DNA from: an uncultured Dysosmobacter sp.
Lineage (GTDB): Bacteria; Bacillota; Clostridia; Oscillospirales; Oscillospiraceae
Assembly: GCA_934590165.1 (NCBI GenBank)
Contig: CAKTOO010000001.1
Span: 186,001 to 250,000, forward strand
Direction: 5' to 3'
Length of the DNA: 64,000 nucleotides
This document shows, piece by piece, positions 16,824-26,135 of the stretch. A program made the position numbers and the translations under genes. A model generated the notes under the pieces. That model ran no database searches. It was not told the origin of the DNA and worked only from the letters and a program-made list of their open reading frames with translations. How positions within the stretch are numbered: the stretch's first letter is position 1; each line of letters starts with the position of its first letter.

Positions 16824-18231
16824 GAGAGCCTCCTTCCTGGACGGTGAGAGAGCGGTAAGTGTACACAATGGCAGCCGCAGAGATGATGAAGGTGAGAAAA
16901 TCGGAAGCGGGCATGGAGTACAGCACGCCGTCCAGCCCGAACAGCACCGGCAGCAGCAGGGCGAAGCCCACGCCAAACACCACCTCGCGGACCATGGACA
17001 AGACTGTGGACAGCAGGGCCTTGCCCAGGGACTGCAAATAGATGAAAGCGGCTTTGTTTATACAGGCCAGGGGAAGCATACACAGGTAGACCCGGAAGGC
17101 CTTCTTGGCGAATTGGGTGTAATAGATGCTTTCATTGCTGGCGCCGAACAGTTGAATGAGCTGGCCCGGCAGCAGCTCCGCGATGAGCAGGGCGATAATG
17201 CCCACGCAGGCCTCCGCCGTCAGCAGGTAGGTGAACAGCTGCTTGGCCCGGTCGGCCCGGCCGGCGCCGATGTTGTAGCCCACGATGGGGATGCAGCCGG
17301 CGGCCATGCCCACCACGATGGAAATGACGATCTGGAAGAACTTCATGACGATGCCCACCACTGCCATGGGGATCTGGGCGTACTGCTCCTGGCCGAAGAT
17401 CTCGTCCAGGGCGCCATACTTACGGATCATGTTGTTGATAGCCGCCATGGCCGCCACCAGGGAGATCTGGGAGAGAAAGCTGCAAATGCCCAGGGGGATG
17501 AATTTGCGGATGACCGTCCGGTTGGGAAGGAAGCTCCGCTTTTCCAGCCGCACGGCCTTCAGGTGGCAAAGATACCACACCGACAGCGCGGCCGTGAGGA
17601 CCTGCCCCAGCACCGTGGCCACGGCGGCGCCCATCATGCCCCACCGGAAGCCGAAGATGAACACCGGGTCCAGCACGATGTTCACGGCGGCACCGGCCAG
17701 GGTGCTGGCCATGGCAAAGGCGGGGCTGCCGTCGGAGCGGATGATGGGGTTCATGGCCTGGCCGAACATATAGAAGGGAATGCCCAGGGTGATATAGAAA
17801 AAGTACTCCCGGGAGAGGTCAAAGGTCTCCTGGTTCACCCGGCCGCCGAAGGCCGTCAGAATGGGGTCCGTCAACAGCAGGTACAGCAGCGTCACCACCA
17901 GGCTGATGACCACGCACAGCGTCACGGCGCTGCCGATGCTGCGGTGGGCGTTCTCCTTGTTCCGGGAGCCCAGGCAGATGCTGACGTAGGCGCAGCAGCC
18001 GTCGCCGATCATAACGGCCAGGGCCAGGGCCACCACCGTCAGGGGGAACACCACCGTGTTGGCGGCGTTGCCGTAAGAGCCCAGATAAGACGCGTTGGCG
18101 ATGAAGATCTGGTCCACGATGTTGTAAAGGGCCGCCACCAGCAGGGAGATGACGCAGGGAACGGAATATTTCCGCATCAGGGTGCCAAGCTTTTCCGTTT
18201 CCAGAAAAGCGTTGACGTTTGCTTCGCTCAT
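16816..18231 (-). CDS. MATE-family multidrug/cation efflux transporter
   Basis: The 471-residue membrane protein has twelve predicted helices in two bundles, with the MATE family landmarks YNIVDQIFIA near the N-terminus, AMNPIIRSDGSP in the first half and PIVGYNIGAG in the second. It should expel a cationic drug or metabolite in exchange for Na+ or H+. GGAGGAGG precedes the ATG at 18231. The leader contains a structured element and an intrinsic terminator, so expression is probably controlled by attenuation. It is coupled to the nucleotide-kinase-like gene downstream. Confidence 0.92.
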   Translation of the reverse strand: MSEANVNAFLETEKLGTLMRKYSVPCVISLLVAALYNIVDQIFIANASYLGSYGNAANTVVFPLTVVALALAVMIGDGCCAYVSICLGSRNKENAHRSIGSAVTLCVVISLVVTLLYLLLTDPILTAFGGRVNQETFDLSREYFFYITLGIPFYMFGQAMNPIIRSDGSPAFAMASTLAGAAVNIVLDPVFIFGFRWGMMGAAVATVLGQVLTAALSVWYLCHLKAVRLEKRSFLPNRTVIRKFIPLGICSFLSQISLVAAMAAINNMIRKYGALDEIFGQEQYAQIPMAVVGIVMKFFQIVISIVVGMAAGCIPIVGYNIGAGRADRAKQLFTYLLTAEACVGIIALLIAELLPGQLIQLFGASNESIYYTQFAKKAFRVYLCMLPLACINKAAFIYLQSLGKALLSTVLSMVREVVFGVGFALLLPVLFGLDGVLYSMPASDFLTFIISAAAIVYTYRSLTVQEGGSHV

Positions 18232-18252
18232 GGTTCAAAAACCTCCTCCTAT

Positions 18253-18357
18253 GAAAAAAGACAGGACCCCGCCGGAAACAACCGCTTCCGGACGCACGTC
18301 CTGTCATGTGACAAAAAAACGTGGGGCAAGCAACTGGATTTACGCAGTTACGCCACA
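18253..18357 (-). ncRNA. Structured leader with intrinsic terminator upstream of the MATE gene (riboswitch candidate)
   Basis: Read on the minus strand, a compact hairpin (18320-18357) pairs GTGTGGC with GCCCCAC (one G-U pair) around an inner ACTG/CAGT stem. Fifteen bases later a terminator (18260-18305) has GACAGGAC/GTCCTGTC enclosing CCGGAA/TTCCGG, followed by six T residues, and then the MATE ribosome site. An aptamer-like fold before a terminator and a MATE gene is the layout of the guanidine-IV (mepA) riboswitch, but I cannot confirm that class from conserved bases. Confidence 0.55.
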
Positions 18358-18613
18358 CGCTGTATAAAAACCATAACAAAATTTTTCGGAAAGTGCAAAG
18401 GAAGTTTTGCACAAATCCGCGCGGCGAAAGGACCTCCCTTTTCTGCACCGGAAACAGAAAAACGAAGAATTGGTGAAAATTTAAAAAATATTTGCATCAT
18501 TTTGTCTGTTTTAACAAAAAATTGCGAAAAATTTACGCCATGAAAAAGTAAATAACGAAGTTTTTTCCTAGAACTGCGAAGATTTTTCTATCGTTTTTTT
18601 GCGGAGGCGCCGC

Positions 18614-18659
18614 TATAATAAAATTGATCTTCGGACAAGGGTCCGCGTCCGTGCGGACC
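18614..18659 (+). promoter_or_regulatory. -10 box and leader hairpin of the mgl operon
   Basis: TATAAT at 18614-18619 is preceded only by a weak -35, so the promoter may need the activator encoded by the nearby YesN-type regulator. The transcript would start with a hairpin GGTCCGC-GTCCGT-GCGGACC (18640-18659) without a T-run. Between 18360 and 18600 the sequence is AT-rich and I see no gene or clear repeat. Confidence 0.5.
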
Positions 18660-18689
18660 GCCGGGAATTGAAAATTTATAGGAGGAACA

Positions 18690-19802
18690 ATGATGAAGAA
18701 GACTTTTGCACTGATTCTCTCTGCTGTTCTGATGCTGTCCGTTCTGGCCGGCTGCGGCAGCAAGAAGGAGGAAGCTCCCGCACAGTCCGGCACTGAGACC
18801 CCCGCCGCCAGCGAGCTGAACGTGGGCGTGTTCTATTACAACTTCGCCGATGCGTACATCACCACTGTCCGCAACGCCATGGACGGCCTGCTCAACAGCG
18901 CCGGCATCACCTACAACAACTATGACGGCGCCGGCAACCAGGCTACCCAGCTGGACCAGATCAACACCGCCATCACCAACGGCGCCAACCTGCTGATCGT
19001 CAATATCGTGGAGACTTCCTCTCCCGACTCTGCCCAGCAGGCCTGCGATGCCGCCAAGAACGCCGGCATTCCCATCATCTTCTTCAACCGCGAGGTTTCC
19101 GACGATGTGGTGAACAGCTATGACAAGTGCGCCTTCGTGGGCACCGACGCTCCCGAGGCCGGCCACATGCAGGGCGAGATGATCGGCGACTTCCTGCTGG
19201 AGAACTATGACGCTGTGGACCTCAACGGCGACGGTGTCATCACCTATGTCATGTTCAAGGGCCAGGAGGGCAACGCTGAGGCTGAGTACCGCACCCAGTA
19301 TGCCGTCGAGGATGCCGATGCCAAGCTGACTGCCGCCGGCAAGCCCGCTCTGGAGTTCTATGACGCCAACAACTCTTCCAAGTACCTGGTGGATACCACC
19401 GGCAACTGGTCCGCTCAGGCCGCCACTGACTACATGACCACCATTTTGGCTTCCTGCTCCGAGGCCAACGGCAACATGATCGAGCTGGTCATCGCCAACA
19501 ACGACAACATGGCCGAGGGCGCCGTGGCCGCCCTGCAGACCGCCGGCTACAATACCGGCGATGAAGGCTCCACCACCATCCCCGTCTACGGCGTGGACGC
19601 CATGGACTCTGCCGTGCAGAAGATCCAGGACGGCCAGATGACCGGTACCGTCAAGCAGGACGGCGAGGGCATGGCCAACACCATCATGACCCTGGTGACC
19701 AACGTGAAGGACGGCGCCGAGCTGATGGACAACACCTCTGACCTGAATGTGGATGACGGCGTCGCCAAGATCCGCGTTCCTTACGCCAAGATCACCGGCT
19801 GA
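18690..19802 (+). CDS. mglB: Galactose/glucose ABC transporter substrate-binding lipoprotein
   Basis: The 370-residue lipoprotein has a signal peptide ending in the lipobox LAGC (Cys about 24), then a periplasmic-binding-protein fold of the MglB/RbsB group. FYYNFADAYI, PIIFFNREVSDD, IANNDNMAEGAVAAL and YGVDAMDSA are the sugar-contact segments usual in galactose-binding members. It captures galactose or a related aldohexose for the importer encoded downstream. GGAGG precedes the paired ATGATG start. A hairpin between this gene and mglA probably sets a higher level for the binding protein. Confidence 0.88.
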   Translation: MMKKTFALILSAVLMLSVLAGCGSKKEEAPAQSGTETPAASELNVGVFYYNFADAYITTVRNAMDGLLNSAGITYNNYDGAGNQATQLDQINTAITNGANLLIVNIVETSSPDSAQQACDAAKNAGIPIIFFNREVSDDVVNSYDKCAFVGTDAPEAGHMQGEMIGDFLLENYDAVDLNGDGVITYVMFKGQEGNAEAEYRTQYAVEDADAKLTAAGKPALEFYDANNSSKYLVDTTGNWSAQAATDYMTTILASCSEANGNMIELVIANNDNMAEGAVAALQTAGYNTGDEGSTTIPVYGVDAMDSAVQKIQDGQMTGTVKQDGEGMANTIMTLVTNVKDGAELMDNTSDLNVDDGVAKIRVPYAKITG

Positions 19803-19843
19803 GCGGCGGGACCTCGCTCGCCCCAAGGCTGACATGCAAGATG

Positions 19844-19873
19844 AGCGGGGCTGTCGATTTCGGCAGCCCCGCT
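19844..19873 (+). promoter_or_regulatory. Intercistronic hairpin between mglB and mglA
   Basis: A 10-bp stem AGCGGGGCTG / CAGCCCCGCT with a 10-base loop and no T-run lies in the 185-bp gap. Such hairpins after binding-protein genes often protect the upstream mRNA or partly terminate, giving excess binding protein. Confidence 0.6.
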
Positions 19874-19987
19874 TCCCTGATATCCTGATTTCCCATTTAT
19901 GGAACCGCTGCCTGAGCCGCGCCCGCAGACGCGGCCGAGGCAGAAGCTTCAGCAGCACTGTGAAAAACCGCAAAGGAGGAGAAAACT

Positions 19988-21487
19988 ATGGATCAGCCGG
20001 CTCTGCTGGAAATGAAAAATATCAGCAAAGAATTCCCCGGCGTCAAGGCATTGAACAACGTGTCTCTGACGGTCCGCCCCGGCACTGTCCACGCTCTCAT
20101 GGGAGAGAACGGCGCGGGTAAATCCACCCTGATGAAATGCCTGTTCGGTATTTACGCCAAGGACAGCGGCACCATCACCCTGGACGGCAGGGAGGTCAAC
20201 TTCAAAAGCTCCAAGGAGGCCCTGGAAAACGGCGTGGCCATGGTGCACCAGGAGCTGAACCAGGCCCTGACCCGCACCGTCACCGATAACCTGTGGCTGG
20301 GCCGCTACCCCAAGGTGGGCGGCATCATGGTCAGCGAGTCCATTATGCGCAAGCGCACGAAGGAGATCTTCGAGCAGCTGGAGGTCCACGTGGACCCCAG
20401 GGCTGTTATGTCCACCCTGCCCGTCTCCCAGCGGCAGATGGTGGAGATCGCCAAGGCCGTCAGCTATGACGCCAAGGTCATCGTGTTCGACGAGCCCACC
20501 TCGTCTTTGACCGAGGTGGAGGTGGAGCACCTGTTCCGCATCATCAATATGCTGCGCGATAAGGGCTGCGGAATCATTTACATCAGCCACAAAATGGAGG
20601 AGATCCTCCGCATCAGCGACGATGTCACCATCATGCGCGACGGCACCTGGGTGGCCACCCGGCCCGCCAAGGAGCTGACCATGGATGAGATCATCCGTCT
20701 GATGGTGGGCCGTGAGCTCACCAACCGCTTCCCCCCCAAGGAAAACGTCCCCGGCGAGACCATTTTGGAGGTGGAGCACCTGTCCGGCAAGTACACCCGC
20801 CTGAAGGACGCCTCCTTCCAGCTGCGCCAGGGTGAGATCCTGGGCATCGCCGGCCTGGACGGCTCCGGCCGCACGGAGGTGCTGGAAAACCTGTTCGGCG
20901 CCATGACCAAGGGCGGCGGTACCATCCGCCTCCACGGCAAGGAGATCAAAAACCGCAATCCCCGGGAGTCCATCAAAAACGGCTTCGCCCTGCTGACGGA
21001 GGAGCGCCGGGCCACCGGCATCTTCGGCATCCGGGATATTCTGGATAACACCGTTATCTCTAACCTGAAGTCCTACCTCATGGGCGGCATCTGCCTCAAC
21101 GACAAGAAAATGCGGGAGGACACGGAGTGGGCCATCAAGGCCATGCGCATCAAAACGCCCAGCCAGAAGACTCAGATCCGCTCCCTGTCCGGCGGCAACC
21201 AGCAAAAGGTCATTATCGGCCGCTGGCTGCTGACGAAGCCGGAGGTCCTGCTGCTGGACGAGCCCACCCGCGGCATCGACGTGGGCGCCAAATACGAGAT
21301 CTATCAGCTCATCATCGATCTTGCAAAAGAGGGCAAGGGCGTCATCATGGTCTCCTCCGAAATGCCGGAGCTGCTGGGCGTTTGTGACCGCATCCTGGTC
21401 ATGTCCGGCGGACAGCTGGCCGGCGAGGTGGACGCCAAGACGACCAGCCAGGAGGAGATTTTGACCCTGGCTGCCAAATATGTGTAA
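19988..21487 (+). CDS. mglA: Galactose-type ABC transporter ATP-binding protein (double ATPase)
   Basis: The 499-residue protein contains two fused ATPase domains, as in MglA/RbsA. The first has Walker A GENGAGKST, an LSxxQ-like signature LPVSQRQM and Walker B VIVFDEPTS. The second has a degenerate Walker A (GLDGSGRTE), signature LSGGNQQKV and Walker B LLLDEPTRG, the usual asymmetric pattern of sugar importers. It energises uptake with MglB and MglC. AAGGAGG precedes the ATG. Confidence 0.93.
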   Translation: MDQPALLEMKNISKEFPGVKALNNVSLTVRPGTVHALMGENGAGKSTLMKCLFGIYAKDSGTITLDGREVNFKSSKEALENGVAMVHQELNQALTRTVTDNLWLGRYPKVGGIMVSESIMRKRTKEIFEQLEVHVDPRAVMSTLPVSQRQMVEIAKAVSYDAKVIVFDEPTSSLTEVEVEHLFRIINMLRDKGCGIIYISHKMEEILRISDDVTIMRDGTWVATRPAKELTMDEIIRLMVGRELTNRFPPKENVPGETILEVEHLSGKYTRLKDASFQLRQGEILGIAGLDGSGRTEVLENLFGAMTKGGGTIRLHGKEIKNRNPRESIKNGFALLTEERRATGIFGIRDILDNTVISNLKSYLMGGICLNDKKMREDTEWAIKAMRIKTPSQKTQIRSLSGGNQQKVIIGRWLLTKPEVLLLDEPTRGIDVGAKYEIYQLIIDLAKEGKGVIMVSSEMPELLGVCDRILVMSGGQLAGEVDAKTTSQEEILTLAAKYV

Positions 21488-21504
21488 AGAGGGGGATACC
21501 ATCA

Positions 21505-22578
21505 ATGAGTAACGAATCCAAGACTCTGGAAAAAGAGAGCCAGGCCAACGCCCGGGCCAGACAGCCCTGGACCAGCAAGCGCGTGCTGGACCTGGTGCTG
21601 AACAACGCCCTGATCATCATCATGATCGTGGCCGTCATTTACATTGCCATCGTCAACAAAAACTTCCTCAAGCCCGCCTCCATCATCAACATCCTGGCCC
21701 AGACCTGCGCGTACCTGCCGGTGGCCCTGGGCGTGGGCGGCTGCATCGTGCTGACGGGCACTGACCTGTCCGCCGGCCGTATCGTGGGCCTGACGGCCTG
21801 TATCTCCGCCTCCCTGCTGCAGGCGGTCACCGCCTCCAGCAAGATGTGGGTGAACCTGACGCCGCCTCCTGTGCTGCTGGTGCTGCTGCTGGCCATGCTG
21901 GTGGGTGCCGCGTTCGGCGCGTTCAACGGCTTCTTCGTGGCCAAGTTCAAGCTGCATCCCTTTATCGTCACCCTGGCCACCCAGCTCATCATTTACACCT
22001 TCCTGCTGCTGTACATGAAGGCCGGCAACAACGGCGGCATGGCCATCTCCGGTCTGGACAAGTCTTACAGCAGCTTCATCACCGGCTCTATCCTGAAGGT
22101 GGCCGGCACGCCTATCCCCAACTATGTGTGGATCTCCCTGATCCTGGCGGTCATCATGTGGTTCATCTGGAATAAGACCACCTTCGGCAAAAACATGTTC
22201 GCCCTGGGCGCCAATGAGGAGGCCGCCCGTGTCTCCGGCGTCAATGTGTTCGCCACCACCATCATGGTCTTCGCCCTGGCCGGCGCCATGTATGCCGTCA
22301 CCGGCTTCATCGAGGGCGCCCGCGTGGCCTCCAACACTGCCAACACCGGCCTGAACTACGAGTCCGACGCCATCGCGGCCTGCGTCATCGGCGGCATCTC
22401 CTTCGTCGGCGGCATCGGCAAGATCCGCGGCTTGATCATCGGCGTTCTGATGCTGCGGTTGATCTTCGTGGGTCTGAACATGATCGGCGTGAACCAGGAT
22501 CTGTTCTACATCATCAAGGGCGGCATCATCCTGTTTGCCTGCGCCCTGGATATGCGGAAGTATCTGGTGAAGAAGTAA
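21505..22578 (+). CDS. mglC: Galactose-type ABC transporter permease
   Basis: The 357-residue permease has eight to ten membrane helices and the BPD_transp_2 pattern, including GTDLSAGRIVGLTA (the MglC/RbsC substrate-gate segment), FGAFNGFFVAKFKLHPFIVT and the ATPase-contact segment NMFALGANEEAARVSGVN. It forms the membrane channel of the importer. It starts 17 bp after mglA and is the last gene of the operon, before a strong terminator. Confidence 0.93.
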   Translation: MSNESKTLEKESQANARARQPWTSKRVLDLVLNNALIIIMIVAVIYIAIVNKNFLKPASIINILAQTCAYLPVALGVGGCIVLTGTDLSAGRIVGLTACISASLLQAVTASSKMWVNLTPPPVLLVLLLAMLVGAAFGAFNGFFVAKFKLHPFIVTLATQLIIYTFLLLYMKAGNNGGMAISGLDKSYSSFITGSILKVAGTPIPNYVWISLILAVIMWFIWNKTTFGKNMFALGANEEAARVSGVNVFATTIMVFALAGAMYAVTGFIEGARVASNTANTGLNYESDAIAACVIGGISFVGGIGKIRGLIIGVLMLRLIFVGLNMIGVNQDLFYIIKGGIILFACALDMRKYLVKK

Positions 22579-22591
22579 TTGCACAACCTGC

Positions 22592-22623
22592 AAAAGGGCG
22601 CGCACACAGGTGCGCGCCCTTTT
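22592..22623 (+). terminator. Terminator of the mgl operon
   Basis: AAAAGGGCGCGCAC-ACAG-GTGCGCGCCCTTTT. Confidence 0.88.
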
Positions 22624-22690
22624 GCCTTTGTTTTCCCGGGAAAGCGTGGTATACTGTAAATATGAAATCATTCCGCGGGAAGGTGATGGC

Positions 22691-24286
22691 ATGGAGCGGT
22701 ACCGGGTGCTGCTGGTGGATGACGAAGAGGATATCCGGGTGGGCATCAGCCAAAAAATGGACTGGGAGGGCCTGGGCTTCACCCTGGTGGGTGAGGCGGA
22801 AAACGGACAGGACGCCCTGGAGCTGGCGGAGGCCTTGCAGCCGGATGTGGTGCTGACGGATATCAAGATGCCCTTCATGGACGGACTGGAGCTGTGCGGC
22901 ATCCTGACGGCCCGGCTGCCGGCCAGCAAATTCGTGGTGTTTTCCGGCTTTGACGATTTTGAATACGCCAAGCAGGCCATCCAGATGAACGTCTCCGAGT
23001 ATATTTTAAAGCCCATCAACGCCGCGGAGCTGTCCGCCGTGCTGAAGAAGCTGAAAAGCCAGCTGGACGCGGAGCGGACGGAGCGGCGGAACGCGGAGCT
23101 GCTGCGCCAGCGGTATGAGGAGAGTTTGCCCATCCTGCGGGAGCAGTTTTTTTCCCGCCTGCTGGAGGGCCGGGTCCCCCGGGAGCGGATGCTGGAGCTG
23201 GCGGAGCGGTACGATGTGAGCCTGAGCGGGAACTGCTTCGCGGCGGCCATCGTCCACATAGACCGTGCCCGGGAGCGCAGCGAGCTGGAGATTTTGTCCG
23301 TGGAGCAGCTGTTTTCGGAAAACCTGCGGCCGGAGCAGATCCGCTGCCGGACGTTTTTGTACAACGATTCCGTGGCCCTGCTGGCGGCCTTGCCGGCGCC
23401 GGCGGCGGTGTACGACCTCATTCAAGCGGTGAACCGGGTGTGCGCCCTGGCGGAGAGCTATTTGGACCAGCGGCTGACGGTGGGCGTGGGTGCTCCCTGC
23501 GCCCGGCTGGAGGACCTGCCCCAATCCGCCGCAGGCGCCCGCAGCGCTCTGGAGTACCGGGGCTTGGTGGGCAAGGGGCAGGCCATTTATATCGGCGACC
23601 TGGAGCCGGATGCCGGCGTCCGCCCCGCATTCACGGAGAGCGACGAGGAGGAGCTGACCGGCGCTGTGAAGCTGCGGGACGAGGAGGCGGTCCGGGCGGT
23701 GGTGGACCGGCTGACGGACAAGGTCCGCTCCTCCGGCCAGACCATGTCCCAGTGTCAGCTGTTTTTCCTGGAGCTTCTCACCTGCCTGCTGCGGCTGACC
23801 CGGGACGCGGGCTTGGAGGTGGAGACGGTGTTCGGCACCGGCTTCACCGGTGCCGTGCAGGCCACGGACTTCACCTCCCCGGACCAGATGGGCCGGTGGT
23901 GCCTGGAGCGGTGCCTGCGCATCCAGACCCTCATCCGCCGCCAGCGGACGGATACCACCGGCCGCATGGTGGAGGAGGCCAAGGCCTATATCAACGCCCA
24001 TTACGGGGAGAGCGAGCTGTCGGTGGAGAAGCTGTGCGAGCATTTGCACCTGAGTCCGGCGTATTTTTCCACCCTGTTCAAGCGGGAAGTAGGCATGAGC
24101 TTCATCGCCTACGTGACGGTGGTGCGCATGGAGGCGGCCGCCTCCATGCTGCGCAGCACGGAGGATAAGACGTACCTCATTGCCCGCCGCTGCGGCTATG
24201 ACGACCCCAACTATTTCAGCTATGTGTTCAAGCGGCACTTCGGAATGACACCTACCAAATACCGGGCGGGAGCCGCCGGAAATTGA
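22691..24286 (+). CDS. YesN-type response regulator (REC plus AraC-type DNA-binding domain)
   Basis: The 531-residue protein has an N-terminal receiver (YRVLLVDDEEDIRVG; phospho-acceptor in VVLTDIKMPFMDG; Lys in ILKPINAAEL), a long linker, and a C-terminal AraC/XylS double helix-turn-helix (VEKLCEHLHLSPAYFSTLFK and GYDDPNYFSYVFKRHFGMTP). It pairs with the YesM-type kinase encoded 25 bp downstream. By position it should control the mgl operon and perhaps the gal genes. The start at 22691 (ATGGAGCGG) follows GGGAAGG; the longer frame lacks a ribosome site. Confidence 0.92.
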   Translation: MERYRVLLVDDEEDIRVGISQKMDWEGLGFTLVGEAENGQDALELAEALQPDVVLTDIKMPFMDGLELCGILTARLPASKFVVFSGFDDFEYAKQAIQMNVSEYILKPINAAELSAVLKKLKSQLDAERTERRNAELLRQRYEESLPILREQFFSRLLEGRVPRERMLELAERYDVSLSGNCFAAAIVHIDRARERSELEILSVEQLFSENLRPEQIRCRTFLYNDSVALLAALPAPAAVYDLIQAVNRVCALAESYLDQRLTVGVGAPCARLEDLPQSAAGARSALEYRGLVGKGQAIYIGDLEPDAGVRPAFTESDEEELTGAVKLRDEEAVRAVVDRLTDKVRSSGQTMSQCQLFFLELLTCLLRLTRDAGLEVETVFGTGFTGAVQATDFTSPDQMGRWCLERCLRIQTLIRRQRTDTTGRMVEEAKAYINAHYGESELSVEKLCEHLHLSPAYFSTLFKREVGMSFIAYVTVVRMEAAASMLRSTEDKTYLIARRCGYDDPNYFSYVFKRHFGMTPTKYRAGAAGN

Positions 24287-24311
24287 CGACACGGGAAAGG
24301 AGGCGGCGCAG

Positions 24312-26135
24312 GTGAAAGACGCCATCCAGTCTTTGCATCGGCGGTGGCGGGAGCTGTACAGCCGCTCCAGCATCCAGATGATCTTGTCCCTGTCCTTCAC
24401 CGCCGTGGCGGTGGTGGGCCTGGTGGGCCTGGGCCTGGCGCTGTTCCTGCGCTTTTCTTCCTCCAACAACACCCAGCAGGCGGAAAACAGCCAGCGGGTG
24501 CTGACCCAGGTGAACTGGAATCTGGACGCCTATCTGCGGCGGATGATGCGGGTGTCGGACACCGCCTATTACAGCGTCATCAAAAACACGGACCTGGAGG
24601 ACGGGGACCTCTCTCCCGCCCTGGACCTGCTGTATGAAAACAACCGGGACTCCCTGGTGTCCATCGCCGTGTTTTCCCAGGAGGGCGAACTCGTTGCCGC
24701 CGCGCCCCTCCAGGAGCTGAAGAACAGCGTTTCTCCCCGGTGGGAGGACTGGTTTACCCAGGCCGCCGACAAGATCGAAAATCTGCATTTTTCCACGCCC
24801 CATGTGCAGAACTTGTGGGCGGACCCGGACCAGCGGTACCGCTGGGTGGTGTCCCTCAGCCGGTATGTGGAGCTGTCCCGGGGCGGCAGCATGGAAGGCG
24901 GCGTGCTGCTGGTGGATATGAGCTTCAGCGGCATCGAACAGATCTGCAAGGATGTGGATCTGGCCGGCTCCGGCTATCTCTACCTCATCGACGGCAGCGG
25001 GGAGATCATTTACCATCCCCGCCAGCAGTTGATCTACGCCGGCCTCCAGGAGGAGAACAACCTGGCCGCCGCCGGCTATTCCGACGGCAGCCACAAAGAG
25101 ACCTTTCAGGGCAGCCGCCGGCAGGTGACGGTGAAGACCGTTGGCTACACCGGCTGGAAGCTGGTGGGCGTGGTGCCCATGGAGAGCCTGTGGGACAACT
25201 ACGGACAGCTGGTGCTGTTTGTGTTGTTCGTGCTGTTGTTTTCCGTGTTTTTGCTGGTGTTCGTAAACCTGCGCCTCTCAGAGTGGATCACGGCGCCGGT
25301 GAAAAAGCTGGACCGGGCGGTGAAGGACCTGGAGGCCCGGAAGGAGAACATCGACTTTGACGTGGGCGGACCCTATGAGGTGGAGCACCTGAGTCATTCC
25401 CTGCGGTCCATGGCCTCCACCATGGACCACCTGATGGAGGACATCATCCAGCAGGAGGAGCAGAAGCGCCGCAGCGAGCTGGATGTGCTTCAGTCTCAAA
25501 TCAACCCCCACTTCCTGTACAACACCCTGGACAGCGTGGTGTGGATGACGGAGAACGGCCGCACCCAGGACGCGGTGGTCATGCTGACCTCCCTGGCCCG
25601 GTTTTTCCGCATCTCCCTGAGCCGGGGCAGCAACGTTATCACCATCGGCGATGAGCTGGAGCACGCCCGGCATTACCTGACCATTCAGAAAATGCGCTAC
25701 AAAAACAAATTCTCCGCCTCCATCACGGCGGCGGAGGGCGTGGAGAGCCTGTATACCATCAAGCTCATCGTCCAGCCGGTGCTGGAAAACGCCATCTACC
25801 ACGGCATGGCCTACGCCGACGGTGACGGCGAGATCGCGGTCCGGGCTTTCCGGGAGGGGGATGACGTGATCATCCAAGTCACGGACAACGGTCCCGGGAT
25901 GCCGGAGGAGGTGGTGGAGCGCCTGCTGGACCCCAACGGTCCCGCCGCCCTGGCCGGGGCAAAGGGCTCCGGCATCGGCTTCCGCAACGTCCATCAACGG
26001 CTGCGGCTGACCTTCGGCCCGGCCTACGGCCTCACCATCCTCAGTGAGCCGGACGACGGCACCACGGTCCGCATCCGGCTGCCGGCTCTGGATGAAGAAG
26101 CCGCCCGGCGGTACCGAAAGGAGGAGACGCCATGA
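24312..26135 (+). CDS. YesM/LytS-type sensor histidine kinase
   Basis: The 607-residue kinase has two membrane helices (about 25-50 and 295-320) around an extracytoplasmic dCache-like domain of about 240 residues. HAMP is followed by the His_kinase motif QINPHFLYNTLDSVVW and an HATPase domain (VLENAIYHGM, VTDNGPGMPEE, GSGIGFRNVHQRL). It starts with GTG after GGAGGCGG. Its last codons overlap (ATGA) the first of two sugar-binding protein genes, so kinase and binding protein are made together, as in the XylFII-LytS-YesN xylose sensors of Clostridia. Confidence 0.92.
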   Translation: MKDAIQSLHRRWRELYSRSSIQMILSLSFTAVAVVGLVGLGLALFLRFSSSNNTQQAENSQRVLTQVNWNLDAYLRRMMRVSDTAYYSVIKNTDLEDGDLSPALDLLYENNRDSLVSIAVFSQEGELVAAAPLQELKNSVSPRWEDWFTQAADKIENLHFSTPHVQNLWADPDQRYRWVVSLSRYVELSRGGSMEGGVLLVDMSFSGIEQICKDVDLAGSGYLYLIDGSGEIIYHPRQQLIYAGLQEENNLAAAGYSDGSHKETFQGSRRQVTVKTVGYTGWKLVGVVPMESLWDNYGQLVLFVLFVLLFSVFLLVFVNLRLSEWITAPVKKLDRAVKDLEARKENIDFDVGGPYEVEHLSHSLRSMASTMDHLMEDIIQQEEQKRRSELDVLQSQINPHFLYNTLDSVVWMTENGRTQDAVVMLTSLARFFRISLSRGSNVITIGDELEHARHYLTIQKMRYKNKFSASITAAEGVESLYTIKLIVQPVLENAIYHGMAYADGDGEIAVRAFREGDDVIIQVTDNGPGMPEEVVERLLDPNGPAALAGAKGSGIGFRNVHQRLRLTFGPAYGLTILSEPDDGTTVRIRLPALDEEAARRYRKEETP

